A DNA stretch of 64,000 bases from positions 62,001 to 126,000 of the forward strand of contig NZ_BSTM01000024.1 of assembly GCF_030269515.1 (NCBI RefSeq), in the 5' to 3' direction. Source of the stretch: Actinomadura sp. NBRC 104412 (lineage in GTDB: Bacteria > Actinomycetota > Actinomycetes > Streptosporangiales > Streptosporangiaceae). Shown piece by piece: positions 1 through 8,530 of this stretch. A model generated the notes under the pieces. It was not told the origin of the DNA, did not search any database, and saw nothing but the letters and a program-made list of their open reading frames with translations. A program made the position numbers and the translations under genes. Position 1 is the first letter of the stretch. Each line of letters starts with the position of its first letter.

Positions 1-81
1 GATCCTTTTGTCCCTGCCGGGATTCGTAGCCCGGCCGTCGGCAAGCGGGCAGGGCGGCCTACCCACCAAGGACATGAACGG

Positions 82-519
82 ATGACCACGGCAAGCATGA
101 TCGAAAATCTGGAATGGAGCGCGCTGCCCGTCCGCAGCCTCGCGCAATCGTGGCGCATCCTGCTGACCTCGCGCATGGAGCGCCATCCGGCCATTTCCGG
201 TGAGCTGGCCTACGACATCCTCGTCACCGCATCAGAGCTGATCACCAACGCCGTGGAGCACGCGCCGCCCGACGACCCGATCACCCTGCGAGTACGGCTC
301 GCCGAGAGCTGGGCGTGGCTGGGCCTGTGGGACGCGTCCAACAGGCCGCCCACGCCTAAGCCTTTCCCCCAAGAGGCCGCCGATCTGGACGGCATCGTAG
401 CCGCTCTTCATGAGAACGGCCGCGGGCTACAGATCGTCACGGCCCTCGCATCCGATCAGGGGGTCCAGTTCACTCCGCCCAAAGGAAAATGGGTCTGGTC
501 CAGTTTCCAATTCACGTGA
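82..519 (+). CDS. ATP-binding protein, anti-sigma-factor type (HATPase_c_2)
   Basis: This is a 145-residue stand-alone GHKL ATPase domain of the RsbW/SpoIIAB type that is abundant in actinomycetes. Seen: an N-box around residues 51-61 (SELITNAVEHA, with N56 as the expected Mg/ATP ligand), a D84 in the G1-like position, and a glycine box around 111-119 (ENGRGLQIV). Family knowledge: such proteins bind sigma factors or anti-anti-sigma factors and can phosphorylate the latter. No partner lies beside it, so its target is unknown. The ATG at 82 follows AAGGA by nine bases. It converges on the MFS gene with a 14-bp gap and carries no operator of the catabolic region, so it is probably unrelated to it. 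Confidence 0.85.
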   Translation: MTTASMIENLEWSALPVRSLAQSWRILLTSRMERHPAISGELAYDILVTASELITNAVEHAPPDDPITLRVRLAESWAWLGLWDASNRPPTPKPFPQEAADLDGIVAALHENGRGLQIVTALASDQGVQFTPPKGKWVWSSFQFT

Positions 520-533
520 CCACGTCCTGGCTG

Positions 534-1781
534 TTAAGTGGTTCGGGGCGGGTTTGGGTGGCGGTGGGTGGATGCTAGGGCGAAGGTCAGGTAGGCCGCC
601 AGTAAGGCGATGGCGGCGACCTTGAACATCGTGGCTACTCCGACCCACTCGGCCAGGGCGCCGCCGATGGGTGGGCCCAGGACCTTGCCCAGGTCCAGGC
701 CCATGTGCAAGAAGGCCGAGACCAGGCCGTGGGGCTGGTCGTCGCGGGTGTCCTCGAAGGCCGAGGCGGCACCGGTGACCCGTAGCAGGCCGCGGGACAG
801 TCCGGCCGCGGCGAACACCACGGCCTGAAGCCAGAACGACTCGCGGACGACGGGCACCAGGTACAGGGTGGCGACGCCCAGCAGGAACATCGGCGTGGTC
901 AGGGAACGGCCGCTGACTCGGGCGAAGAGCGGGCCGGACGCGATCCTCGTCACCGACGACGTGAGGGAACGCACACTGGCCAGCAGGCCGATCTGCGTCA
1001 GGGTCAGGCCAGCGGCCAGCGCCAGCACCGGCTGGAAGGTGCTGAGCAGCGCGTTGTGCACGTTGATGAAGAACATGATCAAGGCGCCGCCGAACACCGC
1101 CATCGGCAGCGTTCGGATCGATCGCAACGCCGACAGTGCGTTGTGCTCCTTGCCGTCGTCATCCCTGGCGCGGGTCGCCGCGGCGAGTTGTCCCGGCAGC
1201 GACCGCAGCATGACCGCGGTCGCCAAGGCCGGGAACGCCGCCAGTACCAGGAAGCCGGCCGTGTAGCCCAGCCTGTCGGCCACCAAACCCGCGGTGGCAC
1301 CGCCGACGGCGTTCCCAAGACCCGTGAAGCCGGAGTACCAGCCCATGGCCGACGCGATCGACAGGTGCGACGGGCGGGACGCCACCAGTACGGTCAGCTG
1401 CGTGGTGGTGGCCATCGCCCAGCCGACGCCGTCCATCGCCATCAGCGCCCCGAACAGGACCAGTTCGTCCGTGAGCGGGACGACGGCGAAGGCGCCGGCC
1501 GACAGCAGCCCGCCGACGAGCAGCAGCGGGCGGACCCGGTCGGCCGCGTAGCCGGCGCCGACCGGCAACCGCGTCAGCAGCGAGCTCAGCCCGAAGATCG
1601 CCAGTACGGTGCCGATGGCGCCGGGACCGTGGCCGCGGCCGTCGGAGAGGTAGGGCGGCACCAGGACGTGCAGTGCCGCCTCGCCGGAACTGTAGAGAAA
1701 GACGCAGAGGTACGACGCGGCCAGAGGGTTGCCCCGGCTGAACGGGTTGAGCCGGCGTCGTCGCGCCTCCCCCTCATTCAC
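534..1781 (-). CDS. MFS transporter
   Basis: This 415-residue protein has about twelve hydrophobic segments and the usual MFS arrangement, with basic residues in the loops between TM2 and TM3. It is probably a permease or exporter in the cytoplasmic membrane; the substrate cannot be read from sequence. It is the last gene of a minus-strand run with the ABC ATPase, permease and TPP enzyme, and its GTG start overlaps the ATPase stop by 8 bp, which suggests translational coupling. No strong ribosome-binding site is visible for that GTG, consistent with reinitiation. A later in-frame start cannot be excluded. Confidence 0.85.
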   Translation of the reverse strand: MNEGEARRRRLNPFSRGNPLAASYLCVFLYSSGEAALHVLVPPYLSDGRGHGPGAIGTVLAIFGLSSLLTRLPVGAGYAADRVRPLLLVGGLLSAGAFAVVPLTDELVLFGALMAMDGVGWAMATTTQLTVLVASRPSHLSIASAMGWYSGFTGLGNAVGGATAGLVADRLGYTAGFLVLAAFPALATAVMLRSLPGQLAAATRARDDDGKEHNALSALRSIRTLPMAVFGGALIMFFINVHNALLSTFQPVLALAAGLTLTQIGLLASVRSLTSSVTRIASGPLFARVSGRSLTTPMFLLGVATLYLVPVVRESFWLQAVVFAAAGLSRGLLRVTGAASAFEDTRDDQPHGLVSAFLHMGLDLGKVLGPPIGGALAEWVGVATMFKVAAIALLAAYLTFALASTHRHPNPPRTT

Positions 1782-2898
1782 CGACCGGGATCAACGAGCA
1801 CATCTTCTCCTGGAGGGTGACGGTCACTTCGGTGTCGGGCGGGAACGACAGCGACGGGTGGCACCGGGCGCGCAGTTCCAGCTCGCCGACCCGGATGACG
1901 TGGTCGACGGACTCGCCGAGGAACGCCCGGGTCTGGACGACACCGCTCCATCGGCCGACGACGTCGGACGTGGGGGCCGCGCCCTTCTGCACGTCGACGT
2001 ATTCGGGACGGATCGAGACCGCGACCTTCTCCCCCACCGGAAGGTCGGCGGACGAGCTGCCCCGGATCCTGCCCTGCGGGGTCCCCACGAGGTAGATGTC
2101 GCCGGTCTCGTGGCTCTCGATCGTGCCGTCGATGAAGTTGGACGTGCCAATGAAGTCCGCGACGAACCGCGACGACGGGCGTTCGTAGATCTCCCGCGGC
2201 CGGCCGACCTGTTCGACCCTGCCGTCGCGCATCACCGCGATCCTGTTCGACATCGCCAGCGCCTCGACCTGATCGTGGGTGACGTAGACCGCGGTGATGT
2301 TCAGCTCCCGCTGCAACCGCTTGAGCTCGAAGCGCATCTCCTCGCGCAGCTTGGCGTCCAGGTTGGACAGGGGCTCGTCCAGCAGCAGCAGGGGCGGCTC
2401 CATCACCAGCGCGCGGGCGAGGGCCAGCCGCTGCTGCTGGCCTCCCGACAGGTTGGTCGCGGGACGGTCCGCCATCTTCTCCAGTTGGACGACGGCGAGC
2501 ACCCGCTCCACCCGGGCCCTGATCTCCTTCTTCGGGAGCCGCTTGGACCGCGGCAGCACCTCGAGCGGGAAGGCCACGTTCTTCAGTACGTTCATGTGCG
2601 GCCAGATCGCGTAGGACTGGAACACCATGCCGAGGCCGCGCTCGTTGGCCGCCAGCCGGATCCCGCGCTTGTCGGAGAACAGCGGCCGGTCCCCGACGAC
2701 GATCTCGCCGCGGTCGGGGTGCTCCAGGCCGGCGACACAGCGTAGCGTGGTGGTCTTGCCGCAACCGGACGGGCCGAGCAGCGTGAACATCTGCCCTTCC
2801 TCGACCCTGAGCGACAGGTCGTCGACGGCGACGACACGGGACCTGCGTTCGCTCTTGGTGCCGTCGAAGGTCTTACGGAGGTTGTCGATCTGCAGCAT
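1774..2898 (-). CDS. ABC transporter ATP-binding protein (Fe3+/polyamine class)
   Basis: This is the 374-residue ATPase subunit of an ABC importer. Seen: Walker A GPSGCGKT at 42-49, Q-loop near 94, signature LSGGQQQR at 150-157, Walker B LLLLDEP at 170-176, H-loop YVTHDQ near 205, and a C-terminal TOBE-like extension of about 130 residues. That layout and length match the PotA/FbpC/AfuC class. It follows the two-domain permease by 52 bp on the same strand. It is the only ATPase of this class in the window although four matching solute-binding proteins are present, so it may be energised by several of them. The substrate is unknown; in this setting an organic acid is as likely as iron. Confidence 0.93.
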   Translation of the reverse strand: MLQIDNLRKTFDGTKSERRSRVVAVDDLSLRVEEGQMFTLLGPSGCGKTTTLRCVAGLEHPDRGEIVVGDRPLFSDKRGIRLAANERGLGMVFQSYAIWPHMNVLKNVAFPLEVLPRSKRLPKKEIRARVERVLAVVQLEKMADRPATNLSGGQQQRLALARALVMEPPLLLLDEPLSNLDAKLREEMRFELKRLQRELNITAVYVTHDQVEALAMSNRIAVMRDGRVEQVGRPREIYERPSSRFVADFIGTSNFIDGTIESHETGDIYLVGTPQGRIRGSSSADLPVGEKVAVSIRPEYVDVQKGAAPTSDVVGRWSGVVQTRAFLGESVDHVIRVGELELRARCHPSLSFPPDTEVTVTLQEKMCSLIPVGE

Positions 2899-2950
2899 TT
2901 GCGCTCTGCTCCCTGGGGGGTTGGTCTGCGGGATCGGTGCAGGCGGCCGT

Positions 2951-4732
2951 TCAGTGTTCCCGGACGCCGACCTTCGCTCCGAGCCTGTTGGCGACGGCCA
3001 CGAGGACGACCAGTGCGAGGATCATCAGCACCCCGAGAGAGGCGAGCTCGGTGAACTGCCCGTTCTCCCATTGCTCCCAGATCAGGATGGACAGCACCTC
3101 GTTGCCCGGCGAGTACAGCAGGATGGAGCTGGACAGCTCGCGGATCGACACCATCACGATGTAGATCCAGCCGGCGAGCAGTCCGGGCATCAGCAGCGGC
3201 AGGTTGACCCGCCGGAACGTCTGCCACCAGCTCGCCCCGCTGCTGCGCGCCGACTCCTCCAGCTCACCGGAGATCTGGTACATCGACGATGAGGCGTACC
3301 GCATCCCGTACGGCATGTAGCGGGTGAAGTAGGCGATGAACAGGATCCAGATCGTGCCGTAGATCGGCACCGGGAAGCGCAGGTAGACGAACAGCAGCGC
3401 GACGCCCATCACCAGACCTGGGATGATCAGCGGCAGGAAGGTCAGGTTGTCCACCATCCAGCGGCCGGGGATCCTGGTCCGCACCACCGTCCAGGCGACG
3501 ATCGCCATCAGGAACATCACCGCCGTGGCCGAGCCGATGCCCAGCAGGAAGGAGTTCTTGGCCGCCCCCAGCGCCTGGCTGTTGGTCAGCGTGTAGGCGT
3601 AGTTCTCCAGCGTGAAGGTCTCCAGGCTCTTCGCCGAGGGCATCGCGTAGTACGGCTGGAACGAGGCGTACACGAGGATCAGCGTCGGCATGGCGACGGC
3701 GATCAGGAAGTAGGCGAAGATCAGTGCGGTCGCCGGCCACCGCCACCTGCCGAGGTCCATCGGACGCGGCCGGAACCCCTTGCCGGTCACCGTCTGGTAC
3801 GCCTTGCCCTTCCTCGACATCCGGGACTGCCAGAAGACGCCGACGGTCGTCAGCGCGAGCAGTGAGAGTGCGTACGCCCCGGCCTGGCCGTAGTCGGCGG
3901 GGTACTGGTTCAGCACCCGCCAGATCCGCGAGGTGAAGACCCAGGTGCCGTTCGGGATGCCGAGCAGCGCGGGCACCTCGAACGCCTCCAGCGCGCGCAC
4001 CATCATGATGAGCACGGACGCGGCCAGCGCCGGCTTGGCCAGCGGCAGGCTGATCCGGCGCAGCACGGTGGGCAGCCGGGCGCCGCTCATCTGCGCCGAC
4101 TCCTCGAGCGAGGGGTCCATGCTGCGGAACGCGGCGTACATCAGCAGGAACACCAGAGGGGAGAGGTGCAGCCCCTCGACGAAGATCATCCCCCAGATGC
4201 TGAACACGTTCAGCACGCCGGGCCCGAAGAGCGGCTCCAGCAGCTTGTTGAACAGCCCCACCCGCGGGCTGGCCAGGAAGATCCACGCGATCGTGTGCAG
4301 GATGCCCGGAATGATCAGTGGCACCAGGGACGCGGCGAAGATCAGGCCCTTGAACGGCACGTTGGTGCGCACCGTCAGGTACGCCAGCGTGGTGCCGATG
4401 GTCACCGACAGGAGCGTGGAGCCGATCGCGAAGGCGAAGGAGTTCACGACCATGGACGTCAGGCCGTAAGCCGAGTACGCCTCGGTGAAGAACCTGAAGG
4501 TGACCGACGTGCCGTCATAGAACGTGCCCCACAGCAGGTAGCCGAGCGGCACCAGCGCCAGATAGGCGACGAACGCGACGACGACGGCGATGATCAGCAC
4601 CTGTGGGGTCAGCAACCTCCGCCAGCTCCAGCCGCGCGTCATGTGGTTCAGCCGAACCACCAGCCGAGTCCGCCCGGCTGTCGACATATCGGTCACGACA
4701 ACTCCCTGGTCGTTGGTTCGTCGGTCGGACAT
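2951..4732 (-). CDS. ABC transporter permease, fused two-domain (FbpB/AfuB type)
   Basis: This 593-residue integral membrane protein consists of two homologous permease halves, each with about six membrane segments and an EAA-type cytoplasmic loop (ESAQMSGARLPTVLRRISLP in the first half, EESARSSGASWWQTFRRVNL in the second). This is the FbpB/AfuB architecture. It would form the whole channel with the ATPase encoded 52 bp downstream. The ATG at 4732 has only a weak GGGGG just before it, and a start at 4687 is an alternative giving a shorter cytoplasmic N-terminus. It begins 16 bp after the TPP enzyme stop, so the two are very likely co-transcribed from the operator-bearing promoter at 6.55 kb. 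Confidence 0.92.
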   Translation of the reverse strand: MSDRRTNDQGVVVTDMSTAGRTRLVVRLNHMTRGWSWRRLLTPQVLIIAVVVAFVAYLALVPLGYLLWGTFYDGTSVTFRFFTEAYSAYGLTSMVVNSFAFAIGSTLLSVTIGTTLAYLTVRTNVPFKGLIFAASLVPLIIPGILHTIAWIFLASPRVGLFNKLLEPLFGPGVLNVFSIWGMIFVEGLHLSPLVFLLMYAAFRSMDPSLEESAQMSGARLPTVLRRISLPLAKPALAASVLIMMVRALEAFEVPALLGIPNGTWVFTSRIWRVLNQYPADYGQAGAYALSLLALTTVGVFWQSRMSRKGKAYQTVTGKGFRPRPMDLGRWRWPATALIFAYFLIAVAMPTLILVYASFQPYYAMPSAKSLETFTLENYAYTLTNSQALGAAKNSFLLGIGSATAVMFLMAIVAWTVVRTRIPGRWMVDNLTFLPLIIPGLVMGVALLFVYLRFPVPIYGTIWILFIAYFTRYMPYGMRYASSSMYQISGELEESARSSGASWWQTFRRVNLPLLMPGLLAGWIYIVMVSIRELSSSILLYSPGNEVLSILIWEQWENGQFTELASLGVLMILALVVLVAVANRLGAKVGVREH

Positions 4733-4748
4733 CCCCCGCCGTTTGCGC

Positions 4749-6497
4749 TCATTCGTGCTGGCAGACCACGTCGACCAGCGCCGGCTGCCCGGTCGACATG
4801 ACGATCTCCGCCGCGCGGCGTACCGCGCCCCGCACCTGCTCGGGGTCGTCGATCGGGCCCTCGCCGTACCATCCGAAGGACCGGGCGATGTTCGCGAAGT
4901 CCGGTGCCGGTCCGTCGATCTCCATGCCGAGGTAGGCGTTCTCCACCGGCGTGCCGCGATGCCGCGCGATCCGCTCCTGGTGCTCCCAGTCGTTGTAGTA
5001 GGCGCGGTTGTTGAACATGACCACCAGCATCGGGATCTTGTGGTAGGCCGCGACCCAGAGCGCGCCCGGGTCGAACATCAGATCGCCGTCCGGCTGTAGG
5101 TCGACCACCAGCTTCCCGCTGCCCTTGTGGGCCAGTGCGACGCCCAGGGAGATGGAGATCTGGGTCGCGGTGCCCAGACTCGCACCGGGGTGCCGGTAGG
5201 CCCTGTCGAAGTCCCAGATGCGCGGCGCCCAGCCCGAGGCGGTGCCGGCGGTGAGCACCCAGTCGTGCTCCTTGACCACTTCCCAGACCTCTTCGGCCAG
5301 CCGCGAGGTCGACACCGGGGACAGGTCCCTGTCGGCCTTGGCCTGGCGCCGCCAGCCCTCCCAGACCACCTCGTGACGGCCGGCCAGCACCGACCGCCGC
5401 TCCTCCCGCGCCGGACGACGCCCCGGATCGGCCCGCTCCAGTTCCCTGCACCGGTCGAGCAGCATCGGCAGCGCCACCGCGGAGTCGGCGGTGACCTGGA
5501 GATCGGTCGGGTGCAGCGCGGTGAAGTCGTGGGACCAGGAGGAGATCTCCAGATCGTTGAACCCGAGGTCGACGATCTTCGCGTCCGCGGGGATCCGGGT
5601 CCGGACCGACCGGGCCAGCCGGTCCAGTTCCTGGGTCGGCTTGCCGAAGTCCTTGACGTCGAGGAAGAACACCAGGTCGGCGTCCGAGAGCGCGTCGTCC
5701 GAGCCGGTCACGTTGAGCGGGTGCCGGTTGGGGAAGTTCAGCCTGATGCCCGTGTCGATGACACCCGCGCCGAGCAGCTCGGCCAGCTCGACGAGCTGGT
5801 CGAACGCCTTCGGGTCACGGCCGGCGTACCCGGGGATGATCACCGGTCGCCGCGCGTCGACCAGCATCCGCGCCAGGCGGTCCAGTGCCAGCGGGTCCGG
5901 GCCGATCCGGCTCGGCACCCGGTAACGCGCGGGATCGAGCGGTGGGATCTCCTCGGTGAGCTCGTCCTCCTGGAGCCCGGCGTCCAGGCAGATGTAGACC
6001 GGGCCGCGTGGTTCGCTCATCGCGATCCGGTAGCCGCGGGCGATGGTCTCCGGCACCGACCGCACGGTGGCGGGCTGATCGTCCCACTTGGTGTAGTCGC
6101 GGACCGCGTTGCCCTGCACGTTGGCGGTGTGGATCCAGTCGATGTTCGGCCGGCGCCGCTCCAGGGCCATCGGCCCGGTGCCGCCGAAGATCACCACCGG
6201 TGCCCGGTCCAGATAGGCGTAGTAGATCCCCATCGCGCCGTGCAGGAGGCCCACGACGTTGTGCAGGATCACCCCCATCGCCTCACCGGATGCCTTGGCG
6301 TACCCGTGCGCCAGGCCGACCGCCACCTTCTCGTGCGGGCACTCGATGATCTCCGGGCTGTTGCCGCCGTAGTTGACGATCGAATCGTGCAGGCCGCGGA
6401 AGGACGACCCGGGGTTGAGGCTCACGTAGCGCAGGCCATGCGCCTTCATCGCGTCGACCATCACGTCAGAGCCGTACCGAGCGGCGTCGTAGGCCAT
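4749..6497 (-). CDS. Thiamine-diphosphate-dependent enzyme (benzoylformate decarboxylase/acetolactate synthase fold)
   Basis: This 582-residue enzyme belongs to the three-domain ThDP family. Seen: an N-terminal PYR domain with the activating glutamate E56 in PHEKVAVGLAHGYAKASG, a central domain, and a C-terminal PP domain with DGDLMF followed by the FNNRAYYND region that binds Mg-ThDP. The best functional guess is decarboxylation of a 2-oxo acid, not acetolactate synthesis, because it sits in a catabolic transporter cluster; that is inference. A second copy at 33033-34862 shares the same unusual N-terminal stretch LNPGSSFRGLHDS. The start is supported by AAGGAG six bases upstream. It is the first gene of its operon, directly behind an AATGGT-ATA-ACCATT operator. 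Confidence 0.9.
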   Translation of the reverse strand: MAYDAARYGSDVMVDAMKAHGLRYVSLNPGSSFRGLHDSIVNYGGNSPEIIECPHEKVAVGLAHGYAKASGEAMGVILHNVVGLLHGAMGIYYAYLDRAPVVIFGGTGPMALERRRPNIDWIHTANVQGNAVRDYTKWDDQPATVRSVPETIARGYRIAMSEPRGPVYICLDAGLQEDELTEEIPPLDPARYRVPSRIGPDPLALDRLARMLVDARRPVIIPGYAGRDPKAFDQLVELAELLGAGVIDTGIRLNFPNRHPLNVTGSDDALSDADLVFFLDVKDFGKPTQELDRLARSVRTRIPADAKIVDLGFNDLEISSWSHDFTALHPTDLQVTADSAVALPMLLDRCRELERADPGRRPAREERRSVLAGRHEVVWEGWRRQAKADRDLSPVSTSRLAEEVWEVVKEHDWVLTAGTASGWAPRIWDFDRAYRHPGASLGTATQISISLGVALAHKGSGKLVVDLQPDGDLMFDPGALWVAAYHKIPMLVVMFNNRAYYNDWEHQERIARHRGTPVENAYLGMEIDGPAPDFANIARSFGWYGEGPIDDPEQVRGAVRRAAEIVMSTGQPALVDVVCQHE

Positions 6498-6554
6498 CTA
6501 CGCTCCTTGTTCCCGACCTGTCACCCGATGTGCTGCGGCCCCCGAATTTGAACT

Positions 6555-6569
6555 AATGGTATAACCATT
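6555..6569. promoter_or_regulatory. GntR/FadR-type operator, perfect palindrome, at TPP-operon promoter
   Basis: AATGGT-ATA-ACCATT is a perfect 15-bp inverted repeat 58 bp upstream of the TPP enzyme start. On the minus strand a TTGACA lies at 6583-6578, eight bases before the operator, so the site occupies the spacer and -10 area. This spacing (TGGT-N3-ACCA) is the arrangement recognised by FadR-subfamily GntR proteins, three of which are encoded in the window. It is the best copy of the repeated motif and serves as the reference for the others. Confidence 0.85.
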
Positions 6570-6668
6570 TTTCGGTCTGTCAATAGCTGGTGGCATAGAC
6601 GAATCGGCGCCTGGCACGCGGTCCGCCTCGCCAGGGTCGGCGCCGCGCGGTCCCCCCGGACTCGGCAT

Positions 6669-6683
6669 AACGGTATTACCACC
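6669..6683. promoter_or_regulatory. GntR/FadR-type operator, second site upstream of TPP operon
   Basis: AACGGT-ATT-ACCACC keeps the core GGT-N3-ACC with one change in the left arm and two in the right. It lies 114 bp upstream of the perfect site and just beyond the SDR stop codon. It could be an auxiliary operator for the same promoter. It is weaker than the first site. Confidence 0.55.
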
Positions 6684-6702
6684 CCATTTAGCGATCAATG
6701 CG

Positions 6703-7467
6703 TCAATGCATGGTCGCACCGCCGTCGACGACCAGCGTCTGGCCGGTGACGAAGGCGCCGTCCTCGGACAGGAAGAACACGACCGCGCCGACGACGTCGC
6801 CGGGCACCTGGACCCGGGCGAGCGCCCTGGCACCCACCCGGCGCCGGCGCAGCTCGAGAACCCGCTCGTCGGGCTCCTTCTCGCTGAGCGTGCTGCCCGG
6901 CGCGACGGCGTTCACCGTGATGCCGTACGCGCCGACCTCGCGGGCCAGGCTCCGGGTGAAGCCGAGCACACCGGCCTTCGAGGTGACGTAATGCAGACGG
7001 GACGGCGACCCGCTCAGCGCCGTCCCGGAGGAGATGTTGACGATCCGGCCCGAGCCCTGCCGGCGCATCGCCGGCAGCACGGCCCTGCACGTGAGGAACG
7101 TCCCGCGCAGGTTGACCGCCATCATCCGGTCCCACTCCTCGACGCCCAGCTCCCCGATGCCGACCCGGGACATCGGCACGGTGGCGAAGATCGCGGCGTT
7201 GTTCACCAGGCCGTCGACACGGCCGAACTCCGCCAGCGATCGTTCCACCATCCGTCCGACGCCGTCCTCGTCCGCCACATCGGTCGGCACGGCGAGCGCG
7301 GTCCCGCCCGCGTCGCCGATCTCCTCGCACACGGCCTCCGCGGCGGCGGCGTCGAGCTCGGCGATGGTCACGGCGGCCCCTTCGGCCGCCAGCCGGTGGC
7401 AGTAGGCCCTGCCGATCCCGTGCCCGCCGCCGGTGACGATGACGCAGCGCCCGGTCAAACGACCCAC
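6703..7467 (-). CDS. SDR family oxidoreductase
   Basis: This is a classical short-chain dehydrogenase of 254 residues. Seen: the cofactor glycine motif TGGGHGIG at about 11-18, NNAA near 90, a catalytic Ser in NISSG, and the YVTSK catalytic Tyr/Lys pair. An acidic residue after beta-2 (AELD) suggests NAD+ over NADP+. The GTG at 7467 is chosen because GGGGAGG sits just upstream and the reading frame further upstream encodes a poor, arginine-rich stretch; a longer ATG-initiated frame exists to 7587 but would cover the operator. It is divergent from the beta-hydroxyacid dehydrogenase at 7634, with an operator between them, so the two are probably induced together. Confidence 0.88.
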   Translation of the reverse strand: MGRLTGRCVIVTGGGHGIGRAYCHRLAAEGAAVTIAELDAAAAEAVCEEIGDAGGTALAVPTDVADEDGVGRMVERSLAEFGRVDGLVNNAAIFATVPMSRVGIGELGVEEWDRMMAVNLRGTFLTCRAVLPAMRRQGSGRIVNISSGTALSGSPSRLHYVTSKAGVLGFTRSLAREVGAYGITVNAVAPGSTLSEKEPDERVLELRRRRVGARALARVQVPGDVVGAVVFFLSEDGAFVTGQTLVVDGGATMH

Positions 7468-7587
7468 TTCGCCCTCCCCTCGACAGATGCCAGGCTGGAC
7501 GTTCCGCGGCCGTACGGCCAGACACCGGAACCGAATGCTGAGACGGATCGGGCGGGCACCGCCCGTTCCTTGACACTGAATGGACAT

Positions 7588-7600
7588 ATGGACTAGCCAT
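7588..7600. promoter_or_regulatory. GntR/FadR-type operator in divergent intergenic region
   Basis: ATGG-ACTAG-CCAT is an inverted repeat with the same half-site spacing as the reference operator (ATGG-N5-CCAT). It lies between the divergent SDR and dehydrogenase genes, 33 bp before the plus-strand start. A TTGACA at 7570-7575 lies 12 bases upstream on the plus strand. Confidence 0.7.
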
Positions 7601-7633
7601 TAACTACCCGCACCGATGAGAAGGGGTTCCCGC

Positions 7634-8461
7634 ATGGGCGAGGCAGAGATCCGCACCGTCGAGACCATCGGTCTGATCGGCTGGGGCCGGATGGGCGGGA
7701 TGATGGGCACCTTCGCCGTCCGCGCCGGCTGGCCCGTCGTCGCGTACGACGCGTCCGAGGAGGCGCGGGCCGCCGCCGCGCAGGCGGGCGCCACGGTCGC
7801 CGGCGGGGTCGCCGAGGTGGCGGCGAGCAGCGACCTGGTGCTGCTGGTGGTGGTCGACGACACCCAGGTCAAGGAGGCCATCACCGGGCCGGACGGCATT
7901 CTGGGCAAGGCCCGCCCCGGCACCATCGTGGCGATCTGCCCGTCGGTGCGCCCGGACACCTGCACCGAGATGGCGCGGGTCGCGGCCGGGCACGGCGTCC
8001 ATGTCATCGACGTCGCCCTGGTCGGCGGCGAGCGCGGCGCGGAGGCGGGCGCTCTCAAGCTGATGTGCGGCGGGCCGTCGCACGTGGTCGACGCCTGTCT
8101 CAAGGCGTTCGCCGCGTTCGCCATCAACGTCTGCCACGTCGGCGACGTCGGTGCCGGCCAGGTCGCCAAGACCGCGAACAACCTGCTGCTGTGGAGCTGT
8201 ATCCGCGCCAACTACGAGGCGCTGACACTCGCCAGGAAGCTCGGTGTGGATCCCGGCAAGCTGCGGGCCTTCCTCAGCATCGGCAGCGGCGCCAACCGTC
8301 CGCTGGAGGAATGGGGCGCGCAGCGGCTGCGGTGGCCCAAGAAGGACCTCGAGGTCGCGCTGGCCCTGGCCGAGGACGCGGGCGTCCACCTGCCGATGAT
8401 CGAGGCGCTGCAACCGCTGATCGGCGAGCTGACCGTCGAGGACCTTGCCGACCTTCGCTGA
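7634..8461 (+). CDS. NAD(P)-dependent beta-hydroxyacid dehydrogenase (3-hydroxyisobutyrate dehydrogenase family)
   Basis: This is a 275-residue two-domain enzyme. Seen: the N-terminal Rossmann motif GLIGWGRMGG, the substrate-binding region ALVGGERGAEAG, and the catalytic lysine in GAGQVAKTANNLL. Family members oxidise 3-hydroxyisobutyrate, tartronate semialdehyde and related acids. The first family glycine motif reads GWGRMG where most have GLGxMG. ATG at 7634 is preferred over an upstream ATG at 7616 because AAGGGG precedes it at the right distance. It converges on the SDR at 8531. Its stop codon falls inside a short tandem repeat (8447-8498). Confidence 0.9.
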   Translation: MGEAEIRTVETIGLIGWGRMGGMMGTFAVRAGWPVVAYDASEEARAAAAQAGATVAGGVAEVAASSDLVLLVVVDDTQVKEAITGPDGILGKARPGTIVAICPSVRPDTCTEMARVAAGHGVHVIDVALVGGERGAEAGALKLMCGGPSHVVDACLKAFAAFAINVCHVGDVGAGQVAKTANNLLLWSCIRANYEALTLARKLGVDPGKLRAFLSIGSGANRPLEEWGAQRLRWPKKDLEVALALAEDAGVHLPMIEALQPLIGELTVEDLADLR

Positions 8462-8498
8462 ACGCCCGACCTTCGCTGAACGGCCGACCTGGCTGAAC
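8447..8498. repeat. Tandem 17/18-bp repeat across a stop codon
   Basis: Three imperfect copies of GCCGACCTTCGCTGAAC (17, 18 and 17 bp) lie end to end. The dehydrogenase stop TGA is in the first copy and is repeated in each later copy. It is one of several short tandem duplications at gene ends in this window. Confidence 0.85.
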
Positions 8499-8530
8499 GC
8501 CCGCGCCGGCGCCCCCACGGCGGCGGCGCG

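Noticed and set aside
2951-4732. Iron uptake as the function of the ABC system
   Set aside because: Family similarity to Fe3+ systems is clear, but no iron-responsive site or siderophore gene is seen and the neighbours are catabolic; the substrate is left open.
5127-6551. Long plus-strand open frame opposite the TPP enzyme (one of many such frames)
   Set aside because: Antisense shadow frame typical of GC-rich DNA: low-complexity Arg/Gly/Pro composition, no domains, and the opposite strand encodes a clear enzyme.
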